Program-made: the position numbers and the translations under genes
Notes under the pieces: generated by a model
Databases searched by the model: none
What the model was told of the DNA's origin: nothing
The model's input: only the letters and a program-made list of their open reading frames with translations
DNA from: Oscillospiraceae bacterium
GTDB taxonomy: Bacteria; Bacillota; Clostridia; Oscillospirales; Ruminococcaceae
Assembly: GCA_025757845.1 (NCBI GenBank)
Contig: CP107211.1
Location: 2,790,001 to 2,854,000 of the forward strand
Direction of reading: 5' to 3'
Length of the DNA stretch: 64,000 bases
Part shown: positions 56,675 to 64,000 of the stretch, in pieces
How positions within the stretch are numbered: position 1 is the stretch's first letter
Layout: each line of letters begins with the position of its first letter

Positions 56675-58093
56675 TTACTTCCTGTAAACTGCATCTTCCT
56701 GAATCAGAATCAGGTTGGAGTTCTCCGCTGCCATTTCCACCAGTCGATCTGTAAAGCCGCTCTTGGAGAACAGTCCGTACACAATTTCGTAGCCCTTAAA
56801 GGCCGCTGTAAGTTCTTTGGACTGCCCCTTTTCTTGCAAGGCAGAGTAGACCGCCACATCCACAGGTTTCGCATGGTACTTACACTCACCGAGGAACAGC
56901 CGTTTGTGCTGGTTGTCCACAGCTGCAACATCGATCTCTGTGTCTCCCTCGTTGTCGTTACACCAGTAAGAGCCAATGAGTGAAGGTTCAAAGTCAATCT
57001 GCCCCTTTCGGCACAGCTCTGCAAAGATGTTCCGGCAGATGCTCTCATAAGCGAAAGCCACGAACTTTTGCTTAAAGTCTTTGCCCATCTCGTCCAGCAC
57101 GATCTGCTGGTTGTCCAGTTCCAACTCCCCCTTGAATGGGTACACATAGCGGAACCAGAAGCGGATGAAGTTGTCCGAAACATAATACAGGCTTTTCCGG
57201 GAACGCTCTGGATTCTTTTCGGTGATGGGAACGTTCTTGATAACAAAACCAAGGTCGATCAGTGTTTTCAGGTACGGCGTAATAGCTGACGTGTCCTGCT
57301 CCATCGTCATACCGATCTTGCTCAGCTTGTGGTTGCCGTCCGAAATCGCTTTTAGCACGGAGAAATAGTTGATAGGCGTCTGCACTTCCTCGTTGAGCAA
57401 GAAATCCGGTTCTTCATACAAAAAGCCATTTTTCGACAGTACCACACGCCGAATCTGCTCCACCAGCGGCTCGTCCGTCTGGAAAAACTCCATATATTTC
57501 GGTACGCCGCCCGTGATGGCATACTGCTCCACAGCCTGCTCAAACGACAGGTTCTGCGCCGCATACACATCCGTAAATTGCAGCGGCATCAGCCGAATCT
57601 GTGCCGTTCTACGGCCATAGAGCGGACTGTCGTAGGCAAGTGCGTGTTTTTTCATCATGCTGATGAGGGAACCGCAGAGAACCAGCATCACGTTATGGTC
57701 TTTCAGCACTTCATCCCATGCGTTTTGCAAGATGGACGGGAAATCCGGGTTCGTCTTGACCAGATACGGAAATTCATCAATGACAAGCACCTTTTTCTCG
57801 TCCGGGTGGTCGTCTGCTACCACTTGGAATAAATCCAGCCAGTCGGTGAATGTGACCTTGCTGAGCATGGGATTCTTCGTGGTACGGGAAAGCACCCCGG
57901 CAAACCGCTTCATGCTCTGGGCTTCACTTTCTGTGGTTGCCAAAAAGTAGAACGCGCGTTTATCTTTGATAAACTCTTTAATCAGCGTTGTTTTTCCAAC
58001 ACGCCGCCTGCCGTAAATCACCACAAAACCGCTGCCACGCTCTAATTCTGCATTCAGCGTTGCCAGTTCGGATGTTCTGCCGATGAAGTCCAT
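56675..58093 (-). CDS. AAA+ ATPase with C-terminal DUF234 nuclease-like domain
   Basis: 472 aa. Walker A GRRRVGKTT (28-36), Walker B VLVIDEFPYL (D106, E107), and a sensor region LMLVLCGSLISMM-type strand. A winged-helix segment (245-300) leads to a DUF234 domain with E386-I-D388 ... E403-C-K405, a PD-(D/E)XK-type pattern. Proteins of this type are common in archaea and gut bacteria; function is unknown, and a defence or mobile-element role is suspected. ATG at 58093 follows AAGAGG. A/T-rich repeats (TAATATAAT words) flank both ends of the gene. Confidence 0.85.
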   Translation of the reverse strand: MDFIGRTSELATLNAELERGSGFVVIYGRRRVGKTTLIKEFIKDKRAFYFLATTESEAQSMKRFAGVLSRTTKNPMLSKVTFTDWLDLFQVVADDHPDEKKVLVIDEFPYLVKTNPDFPSILQNAWDEVLKDHNVMLVLCGSLISMMKKHALAYDSPLYGRRTAQIRLMPLQFTDVYAAQNLSFEQAVEQYAITGGVPKYMEFFQTDEPLVEQIRRVVLSKNGFLYEEPDFLLNEEVQTPINYFSVLKAISDGNHKLSKIGMTMEQDTSAITPYLKTLIDLGFVIKNVPITEKNPERSRKSLYYVSDNFIRFWFRYVYPFKGELELDNQQIVLDEMGKDFKQKFVAFAYESICRNIFAELCRKGQIDFEPSLIGSYWCNDNEGDTEIDVAAVDNQHKRLFLGECKYHAKPVDVAVYSALQEKGQSKELTAAFKGYEIVYGLFSKSGFTDRLVEMAAENSNLILIQEDAVYRK

Positions 58094-58248
58094 ACCGTTC
58101 ACCTCTTGCTTAATATAATATAATTTAAATTATGATAATATCAATTATATTATAGCTGTTCTGCACAAAACCGTCAATAGGACGAAGCATCGAATTTTCA
58201 ACATCAAATTCATACAATGTAGAAAACTCCGGGCTTTTTCAGTTTAGC

Positions 58249-58584
58249 TTATGCGGCTGAGAGAAGTCTGTGGACGTTTTTGATTGCAATAGGGCTACCA
58301 ATTGCTATTCCAACTACACTAAAAGATACTACGGCAAAATAGAGTACGTTTTGCCAACGCTCCTGATTTCTGCGGTCGTAATTTCTGTCCATAGCATCCA
58401 GCTGTTCTTGGGTGTTCATGTCATCGGCCGACACAATTAATTTTTGTTTTGTTATATATTTCTCTTTTGATGTGGCTTCGGCATCGATTGTTGCATCAGA
58501 AATTTTTTGACAGACTTCATCGATGACTATGTTCTGAAGAGATTTCGTTTCGCCGAGTGGCTGCATAGTATTTTGTTCGTTCAT
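58249..58584 (-). CDS. small single-pass membrane protein, unknown
   Basis: 111 aa. Residues 1-75 are polar and helical (SLQNIVIDEVCQKISDATID, then MNTQEQLDAMDRNYDRRNQE), followed by one membrane helix (VLYFAVVSFSVVGIAIGSPIAI, about 80-101). TTAGGAGGT fixes the ATG. It is divergent from the HTH regulator at 58741, with a palindrome between them, so the two may form a regulated module. No family is recognised. Confidence 0.72.
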   Translation of the reverse strand: MNEQNTMQPLGETKSLQNIVIDEVCQKISDATIDAEATSKEKYITKQKLIVSADDMNTQEQLDAMDRNYDRRNQERWQNVLYFAVVSFSVVGIAIGSPIAIKNVHRLLSAA

Positions 58585-58616
58585 AGATAACCTCCTAAAT
58601 ATATGTTTGTCTGGGA

Positions 58617-58686
58617 TTGACAGTTCCTTGGTGTAGCTATATCACACTACCAGATGACGGACGAATCAATCTTTAAAATCGTCCGT
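58617..58686 (+). promoter_or_regulatory. promoter and palindrome between the membrane protein and the regulator
   Basis: TTGACA (58617-58622) with TATATC (58638-58643) or TATCAC (58640-58645) for the plus strand. ACGGACGA (58657-58664) and TCGTCCGT (58679-58686) form an inverted repeat after the -10, a likely operator. Confidence 0.5.
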
Positions 58687-58740
58687 TTCAATTGCTTATA
58701 AGTGCAACAGAGACAAATGCGTCTTTAATGAGGTGATATA

Positions 58741-59547
58741 ATGGCATTCAAATCTATGAATCATGATGATGAAAAGATTTTCTATAACAGACTGTGGAAA
58801 TTGATGGAGGAGCGAAACCTTTCAACGGCAAGAGAATTAGCTCAGGCTTTATATGCCGAGGAGATAGTCCCTGTAGACAGTGCATCTGAAGACGAAATAT
58901 CTATAATAGGAAGTATGACTCGCAGAATACAGGAACACTTGAATTTAGAAGGTACAGATAAATTGCAGGGTAGATATGTCAAAGCGTATTGTGATTTTTT
59001 CGGATGTTCAGCAGATTACCTGTTTGGCTTATCTTCAATTAAAAGTGAAAATCCAGATGTTATTAGATTCTGTGAAGCAACAGGGTTATCTGAAAAATCG
59101 GTCAGAAGGCTAATAGAAGATTTACCGGAAGATATAAAAAGAGATTTAGTTGGGTTTTGGTCTAATGTTTTAGAAAGCAATTTGTTTTATGAAGTACCTT
59201 TAGAATTCCATCAAATGTGCTATGAATTGGGACAGTACAGAATTGCACAGGACCAAATAAAGGCAATCAATATGGCGGCTAAAAAAATGGACAATTCAGA
59301 TACATTTGTCGATACTTGGAGAGCGATGATGGAGAGTAATTATCTAAAGGAGGCTCAGCCGCATGAAGGGGCCTACCATATGCATCTGAATGAGCTTTTA
59401 GTGAATGTGACAGCGTGTTTGGAAAATTGGGTGGATGAATATGTTCCTACCCATAAAAAAGAGATTCAACAATATTTCTATGGCGACTTAAATAAGAAAC
59501 TTCAGGAGAGTTATGATGAATTTTTGAAAACAACGCAATCCGAATAA
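58741..59547 (+). CDS. XRE-like helix-turn-helix regulator with a long C-terminal domain
   Basis: 268 aa, A/T-rich gene. The N-terminal section (15-105) resembles Cro/C1 proteins of Clostridia: NRLWKLMEERNLSTARELAQ, then YVKAYCDFFGCSADYLFGLS, a typical XRE ending. The C-terminal 160 residues are helical, with no recognised fold. GAGGTGATATA precedes the ATG. It is divergent from the small membrane protein and probably controls it through the shared palindrome. Confidence 0.78.
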   Translation: MAFKSMNHDDEKIFYNRLWKLMEERNLSTARELAQALYAEEIVPVDSASEDEISIIGSMTRRIQEHLNLEGTDKLQGRYVKAYCDFFGCSADYLFGLSSIKSENPDVIRFCEATGLSEKSVRRLIEDLPEDIKRDLVGFWSNVLESNLFYEVPLEFHQMCYELGQYRIAQDQIKAINMAAKKMDNSDTFVDTWRAMMESNYLKEAQPHEGAYHMHLNELLVNVTACLENWVDEYVPTHKKEIQQYFYGDLNKKLQESYDEFLKTTQSE

Positions 59548-59558
59548 TATCACAGAAA

Positions 59559-59598
59559 AACCGCCTCACTACCGGAGTAAATCCGATGGTGGGGCGGT
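59559..59598 (+). terminator. terminator after the HTH regulator
   Basis: AACCGCC-CACTA-CGGA ... TCCG-TGGTG-GGCGGTT, followed by CTTTTA, starting 12 bases after the stop. Confidence 0.8.
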
Positions 59599-59602
59599 TC
59601 TT

Positions 59603-59665
59603 TTATACCTTGATTTCTTGACCGTTCTTGAAGGTGAAGCGGATATCGTCAGTGCTGTAAGCAGG
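59603..59665 (-). pseudogene. C-terminal scar resembling a large serine recombinase
   Basis: Twenty codons ending in TDDIRFTFKNGQEIKV and TAA resemble the last residues of large serine recombinases. An in-frame stop lies directly upstream, so nothing else remains. The remainder of 59666-59910 holds no supported gene. Confidence 0.35.
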
Positions 59666-59910
59666 TCAACGCCAACGCAATCACAGCGTAATAGAATATT
59701 TTTTGAGACGGTAAAGTGGATTTTATCTGCTTTGCCGTTTTTTCTTTACATCTGGACTCCAACATGCCTTTGTGCTATTCAGCGATTCCATCGCGCAGCC
59801 TGCGCCGGGACGGTGCAGATTTGAAAGGGTTTGGGATTTCCCAACAAGCATTTTGCAACGCAAAATGGTCTTTGTATATACGAAGACACTGCTTGCTGGT
59901 CGTGTACCTT

Positions 59911-60672
59911 TCAGCTTTCACCGCCACAAAACGTTTCATATTTTGGACTCCATTCAAACTGTGCATTTTTGTCTAACAATTTTTTGCGTTGCTGCCAATC
60001 GGGCATGAGTGTTGTCAGGATCGCATAAAAATCCTTCGAGTGGTTTGGGTATAGAAAATGACAAAACTCGTGCAATACTACATATTCAATACAACTGACG
60101 GGCATTTCGAGCAAGTGCTGGTTCAATGTAATGATAGCCTTCTGCGGAAGACAAGATCCCCAGCGAGTATCCATCGATCGAATATGGATTCGTGGAGATG
60201 GCACACCGTATTTTCGAAATATCGGATAAAGCTGATCCACTGTCTGCTGAAATATTTCGCGACACATCTTATTCAGATAACGGTCAACAAGACGCTTTTT
60301 TTGTTTCTGATCTTCTGTGTCTTTTACGGTAAGATAGAGATAAACGCCATCGGAACGTATATCGTCCTTTTTTCCTTGCTCTACCCGCAGACGCAGACTG
60401 CGCCCCAACACGGAAAAACTTTCCCCACTGACATAATGCCGGGGCTGCGGTGCGTACTGTCGGAATTCTCGAAATTGCTGCTGTGCCTCAGCAATGTAAC
60501 GGCTGCGTCGTTTCACAAATTGTGTAACAACACTTTCCGAGACATCTTTCGGAGCAGAAACATAAACAGAGGCATCTGTCCGAATCCGAAGATTGATATT
60601 GCGTACGTTCTTTCGTTCTAGCTGATAGCAGATACAACCATGCTCCGTCTCAACCGCACAAATCTGTATCAT
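59911..60672 (-). CDS. YgjP-like zinc metallopeptidase coupled to HsdR
   Basis: 253 aa. Zinc motif VLHEFCHF (H201, E202, H205), third ligand in PNHSKDF (H211), plus RSMDTRWGSCLPQKAIITLN, which is the family signature. The N-terminal domain (1-100) is longer than in the chromosomal copy at 36309-36866. The ATG overlaps the HsdR stop (ATGA) and its GGAGG lies inside hsdR, so it is translated with the restriction subunit. Its role in type I restriction loci is unknown; control of HsdR by proteolysis is a speculation. Confidence 0.9.
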   Translation of the reverse strand: MIQICAVETEHGCICYQLERKNVRNINLRIRTDASVYVSAPKDVSESVVTQFVKRRSRYIAEAQQQFREFRQYAPQPRHYVSGESFSVLGRSLRLRVEQGKKDDIRSDGVYLYLTVKDTEDQKQKKRLVDRYLNKMCREIFQQTVDQLYPIFRKYGVPSPRIHIRSMDTRWGSCLPQKAIITLNQHLLEMPVSCIEYVVLHEFCHFLYPNHSKDFYAILTTLMPDWQQRKKLLDKNAQFEWSPKYETFCGGES

Positions 60673-63600
60673 GCAAACCTCCGCAACGCAACTGTTTTAA
60701 CATTTTCAATAATCATGTCAATCACATCAAAAGAAAGTACCAGGCCCCTTTCTTTTTGATAACGGTAAAACAGATCATCAATATCCTGCGAGATTCGATC
60801 ATGGATCGTCAGGTTATGGGTCCAGTCTACCTGGCTATGTTTTTCGATGATTGTCGTAATATCCAGTGCCATCTCGGCGGCAAAGTCTGGCTCCACAGAC
60901 AATTTTTCGTTGGAGAAAATCGCAGTCAGTACACCATAGAACGCCTGTGCATGGACATTGGCTCGGATGCGATCCGGGTATGCGATAGCGCTTTTTCCCG
61001 TGCGGTAATCCTCCAGAATATCCCGCATCTTGGCCAGATATTCCGCCTCCGTTATCGTCCGGGCTTTATACAGCTCCAGCGCTTCCTTGATGCGCTTGGA
61101 AAAATTTTCATAGTATGCTGGGTTCTCCTGATACTTCGTATTGATACTCTTGGCGAGCCGTGTGCGAATCGCATCAGCTTTGGCACGCAGTGAGCCTAAC
61201 TCGTTTAATTCCTTTTCAAACGCATCTCTGTCCAGAATGTCTACCGGCTCGGTGATTCGCTTCAGACCCTCTACTGAAAGGTGTACGTCCAGCAGGTTTT
61301 GCATCAGTGGTTCGTATTCCCGATTGTCAATTGAATCCCCATAACGAGGTTTCACACTGCGCCGTACCGCAGAGAAAAAGCCAAATGCTTTGATATATTT
61401 TTCCCGCTCTTCCACTGCCAGCGCCTCATAGGTTTTTTCAGAATTCAGAACAAGATTCAAGGAGCGGCCAAAGTTACACAGCCGTTTGTAAAACTCTTCC
61501 CGCTTCGAATTATCCGCTAAGAAAACCTCTACCGCCTCTGCATCGGTTCCGGCAAGTGTCAGACCGGAAACAGCCGAAAACAGCTCCATCAGTGCAGAAT
61601 AGTCGCTGCGTACCGTTCCAATCGCAGAGAGCACATCCACCACAACGCCTTTCAGGTCGTGCCCATCAAAGTTTTCCAGCCCGGCACCACTGTAAAGTTC
61701 CATTGCCTCATCCAATTTTTTGATCAGGCCCCGGTAATCCACGATCATTCCATAGCTTTTGCCCTCGCACAGGCGGTTTGTGCGGGCAATGGCCTGAAGC
61801 AAACCGTGCTCCTTAAGTTCTTTGTCCAAGTAAAGCACTTGGCAGAGCGGCTCATCAAAGCCGGTAAGCCATTTGCTGCACACGATTACAAGATCCAATT
61901 CTCCGGCATGATACTGTGCCTTGATTGCTTCTTCATAATCATCGGCACTGCCATAGCGTTGCATCATCCGATTCCAGTAGGCAACTACCTTGTCGTCTGC
62001 TCCTTCATCTGCATCATCCACGCTTTCGCGCAGATCCGGGGCCGAGATCACGACAGCGCAGTTCAGATCGCCAAATTGCTCAAAGCATTCCAGATACCGA
62101 ACGGCATCCCGCTTGTAATTGGTGGCGACCATTCCCTTGAAGCCTGTATTTTTATAGGTTCGGCAAAAGTCCTCGTTGATGTCCAAAGCGATCCGTTTGA
62201 TGCGTGCATCCGTAGAGGTCAGTCGTCGGATGCTGCTCCATTTCCGGGCGAGATCATCCCTCTGTGATTCCGTCAGACGTTTTGTTGTTTGCTGAAACCA
62301 TAGGTCGATGTTCTTTTCGTCAACTTTCTGCTCCACAAAGCGACCTTCATAGATCAGTGGAACAATTGCACCATCGGCTACACCGTCCTGAATCGTATAC
62401 TTGTGAATCAGTCCGCCAAACTTTTTCAAGGTGTTCTTCTCGCTCTTCATCAAGGGCGTTCCTGTAAAACCGATATAGCAGGCGTTCGGAAAAACCGTCC
62501 GCATTTTATGTGACATTTTGCCGTAATTGGAGCGGTGGCTTTCGTCCACAAGAACAAAAATGTCCCGAGATTTGTTGCAACCGTCCAGTCGCTCGGCAGT
62601 GCTGAATTTGTTGATGATGCTGGTGACGATGTCCACCCGCTCATCCGTAACCAATCCCAGCAGATGCCGCCCGTTGGTAGCATGCGCAGGGCGAAGCCGC
62701 GTGTGTGCGAATGTCGCCGTGATTTGCTTATCCAACTCTTTTCGGTCGGTAACGATCACTACACGTGGATGGTCTGCCTGCAGCTCCAGCAGCAAATATT
62801 TCGCCACCATCACCATGGTCAGACTTTTTCCGCTGCCCTGTGTATGCCAGATCACACCGCCGCACCGATTTCCTTTTTCATCACGCTGTTTGACTGTGTG
62901 CAGAATTTCCTTTACCGCAAAATATTGCTGATATCGGCAGATCTTTTTCACATTGTAGTCAAACAGCACGAAATACTTTGTCAGTTCCAACAAACGGACC
63001 GGTGTAAACAGGGAAACAATATCTTTATCCTGCACCGTTGGTGTCCGATCCGGGATCAGCTGAGCCATTTTCCGGTTCAGAAAATCTGCATCTTGCTCTT
63101 TCCAGATGCTCCAGAATTTTTTCGGCGTTCCCGTTGTTGCATAGCGCACCTCGTTTTTATTGGTCGTCATTACGATCTGTGCAAACGCATAAAGCTGGGG
63201 GATATAGTGAGGCTGCTGGTTACGGCAGGTTTGCTCAATGGCCTGTTCCACCGGGATATCCGGAGCCTTGCACTCAATCACCGCAAACGGAATTCCATTG
63301 ACAAACAGCGCGATGTCCGGGCGGGCATCATGCTGTCCATCGGCGCTTTCCACCGCAAATTCTTCCGTGACATGGTAAAGGTTCTGCGTCGGGTCCTCCC
63401 AGTCAATGTACTTCAAGTTGAAGTTCAGCAGCCGCCCTTCGCCTACAGTTTCGGGATAGCTTTTGCCCAGCATAAGCGCATCATAGATTTTCTCGCTGGT
63501 GCGCACAAGACCGTCCGTCAGCGGTATTTCCAGATCATCCATGGCGTGCTCAATGTTGACTGCCGAAAATTCATTTTCCACACCGCCGTAGGTATAGCGG

Positions 63601-63776
63601 TTCAATTTTCGCAGCTGACCGCGCAGCACATCCCGCAACAGCACCCGGTAGCCACTTCCGCGCTGCTGACGGCATTCTTCCGGGGAGAGATATGTATACC
63701 CCATGGCCTGCAGCAGTTCCAGCGCAGGCTTTTTGCTGATGTTAACTTCGGAGTAAATGGATTTATCGAGGTTCAT
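60669..63776 (-). CDS. hsdR: type I restriction endonuclease subunit R
   Basis: 1035 aa. Nuclease domain RPDIALFVNGIPFAVIECK: D154, E168, K170 of PD-(D/E)XK. Helicase motifs: Walker A TQGSGKS (312-318), DESH box LVDESHRSN, motif III GFTGTPL, and the motif VI-like ARTNRLCEGK. The C-terminal helical domain contacts the methylase complex. HsdR uses ATP to translocate and cut unmodified DNA. GGAGGTCACC precedes the ATG. hsdM and hsdS are not in the window and should lie to the right; only an HsdM fragment is found elsewhere (45731-46042). Confidence 0.95.
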   Translation of the reverse strand: MNLDKSIYSEVNISKKPALELLQAMGYTYLSPEECRQQRGSGYRVLLRDVLRGQLRKLNRYTYGGVENEFSAVNIEHAMDDLEIPLTDGLVRTSEKIYDALMLGKSYPETVGEGRLLNFNLKYIDWEDPTQNLYHVTEEFAVESADGQHDARPDIALFVNGIPFAVIECKAPDIPVEQAIEQTCRNQQPHYIPQLYAFAQIVMTTNKNEVRYATTGTPKKFWSIWKEQDADFLNRKMAQLIPDRTPTVQDKDIVSLFTPVRLLELTKYFVLFDYNVKKICRYQQYFAVKEILHTVKQRDEKGNRCGGVIWHTQGSGKSLTMVMVAKYLLLELQADHPRVVIVTDRKELDKQITATFAHTRLRPAHATNGRHLLGLVTDERVDIVTSIINKFSTAERLDGCNKSRDIFVLVDESHRSNYGKMSHKMRTVFPNACYIGFTGTPLMKSEKNTLKKFGGLIHKYTIQDGVADGAIVPLIYEGRFVEQKVDEKNIDLWFQQTTKRLTESQRDDLARKWSSIRRLTSTDARIKRIALDINEDFCRTYKNTGFKGMVATNYKRDAVRYLECFEQFGDLNCAVVISAPDLRESVDDADEGADDKVVAYWNRMMQRYGSADDYEEAIKAQYHAGELDLVIVCSKWLTGFDEPLCQVLYLDKELKEHGLLQAIARTNRLCEGKSYGMIVDYRGLIKKLDEAMELYSGAGLENFDGHDLKGVVVDVLSAIGTVRSDYSALMELFSAVSGLTLAGTDAEAVEVFLADNSKREEFYKRLCNFGRSLNLVLNSEKTYEALAVEEREKYIKAFGFFSAVRRSVKPRYGDSIDNREYEPLMQNLLDVHLSVEGLKRITEPVDILDRDAFEKELNELGSLRAKADAIRTRLAKSINTKYQENPAYYENFSKRIKEALELYKARTITEAEYLAKMRDILEDYRTGKSAIAYPDRIRANVHAQAFYGVLTAIFSNEKLSVEPDFAAEMALDITTIIEKHSQVDWTHNLTIHDRISQDIDDLFYRYQKERGLVLSFDVIDMIIENVKTVALRRFA

Positions 63777-63787
63777 GGTGACCTCCT

Positions 63788-64000
63788 TCAGATTTTAAAT
63801 TTGCTATTCAATCCCAATTCATCAACAAGTGCGTTAATTGAAGCTTCAGTTTTAATTCGTATTTTTTCATAATCTTTGATTTTGATTCGAAACCACGAAG
63901 TTGCAGGAATCACTTCTGATGTCAGATCAAATTTCAATTGCGTAATTAGGAGCGCATATGCAGCCAGTGGACGTGTTCCATCATCCACTCCCGCCTGTGA
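63788..64000 (-). CDS. C-terminus of an unidentified protein, cut by the window edge
   Basis: 71 codons on the minus strand, open at the right edge, ending SINALVDELGLNSKFKI. A GTG at 63988 is internal to a longer frame. It ends 11 bases before the hsdR ATG, so it is in the same operon. It does not look like the usual HsdS or HsdM C-terminus, but the fragment is too short to assign. Confidence 0.6.
   Translation of the reverse strand, partial: SQAGVDDGTRPLAAYALLITQLKFDLTSEVIPATSWFRIKIKDYEKIRIKTEASINALVDELGLNSKFKI

Larger units (their letters stand above)
56048..64000. mobile_element. putative genomic island integrated at a tRNA gene, right end outside the window
   Basis: Bounded on the left by the tRNA 3' half. 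The contents are A/T-richer than the left 50 kb and are accessory in kind: DUF234 ATPase, small membrane protein, HTH regulator, recombinase scar, YgjP-like peptidase and type I restriction. No integrase gene is in the window; if tRNA-targeted, it should lie at or beyond the right end. Confidence 0.5.

Noticed and set aside
59618-60028. Several short plus-strand frames after the HTH regulator
   Set aside because: No ribosome sites, overlapping one another and the YgjP gene; the stretch is better explained as recombinase debris.

Overview
The window looks like chromosome from a GC-rich, Gram-positive gut Clostridia. The Oscillospirales (Faecalibacterium, Gemmiger or Subdoligranulum type) fit best. 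The evidence is strong AGGAGG ribosome sites, LPXTG surface proteins, SpoIIE, RNase Y, YwlG, a YerC-type TrpR relative, AbrB with a CxxC tail, and carbohydrate genes typical of gut commensals. The species is an inference; there is no rRNA here.

Layout. 1-8.8 kb is housekeeping and small metabolism: HAD phosphatase end, anchored GH25 muramidase, PTS-like permease, NUDIX, cytosolic ricin-fold lectin, nitroreductase plus GNAT, a YerC/DJ-1/FAH operon behind a palindromic operator, and a ROK kinase. 8.8-14.2 kb is a minus-strand operon (TatA-like/beta-propeller protein, YwlG, YggS, ABC exporter) preceded by a DXD glycosyltransferase. 14.4-23.3 kb has a two-component system, pectinesterase, SpoIIE, gltX, AbrB and a lysophospholipase-like hydrolase. 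23.6-34.7 kb holds three consecutive large LPXTG surface proteins whose ends and spacers are copies of each other, about 630 bp of direct repeat. 34.8-40.8 kb holds a flippase, YgjP-like peptidase, EamA transporter, lipoprotein and GHL10-type glycosidase. tRNA-Met follows at 40.9 kb, then a lipoprotein, RNase Y and an unusual LysR-tyrosine phosphatase fusion.

46.2-53.4 kb is one sugar regulon: solute-binding protein, two permeases, LacI regulator and GH42 beta-galactosidase. All three transcription units carry TTGCGCA-type sites just downstream of recognisable promoters. No ATPase is present, so a shared one elsewhere is probably used.

53.6-64 kb is accessory and visibly more A/T-rich: a small IS-derived inverted-repeat element, a TetR/C45-hydrolase pair, gene debris, the 3' half of a tRNA with its terminator (a probable attachment site), and then an apparent genomic island. 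The island carries a DUF234-type ATPase with a nuclease motif, a small membrane protein facing an HTH regulator, a recombinase scar, and type I restriction subunit R translationally coupled to a YgjP-like metallopeptidase. The window ends inside the next gene of that operon.

The best candidates for a second look are the LysR-phosphatase fusion, the recombination-prone LPXTG cassette, the tRNA-bounded defence island with HsdR-YgjP coupling, and the TatA-like beta-propeller protein. All promoter and terminator calls come from reading the sequence by eye.
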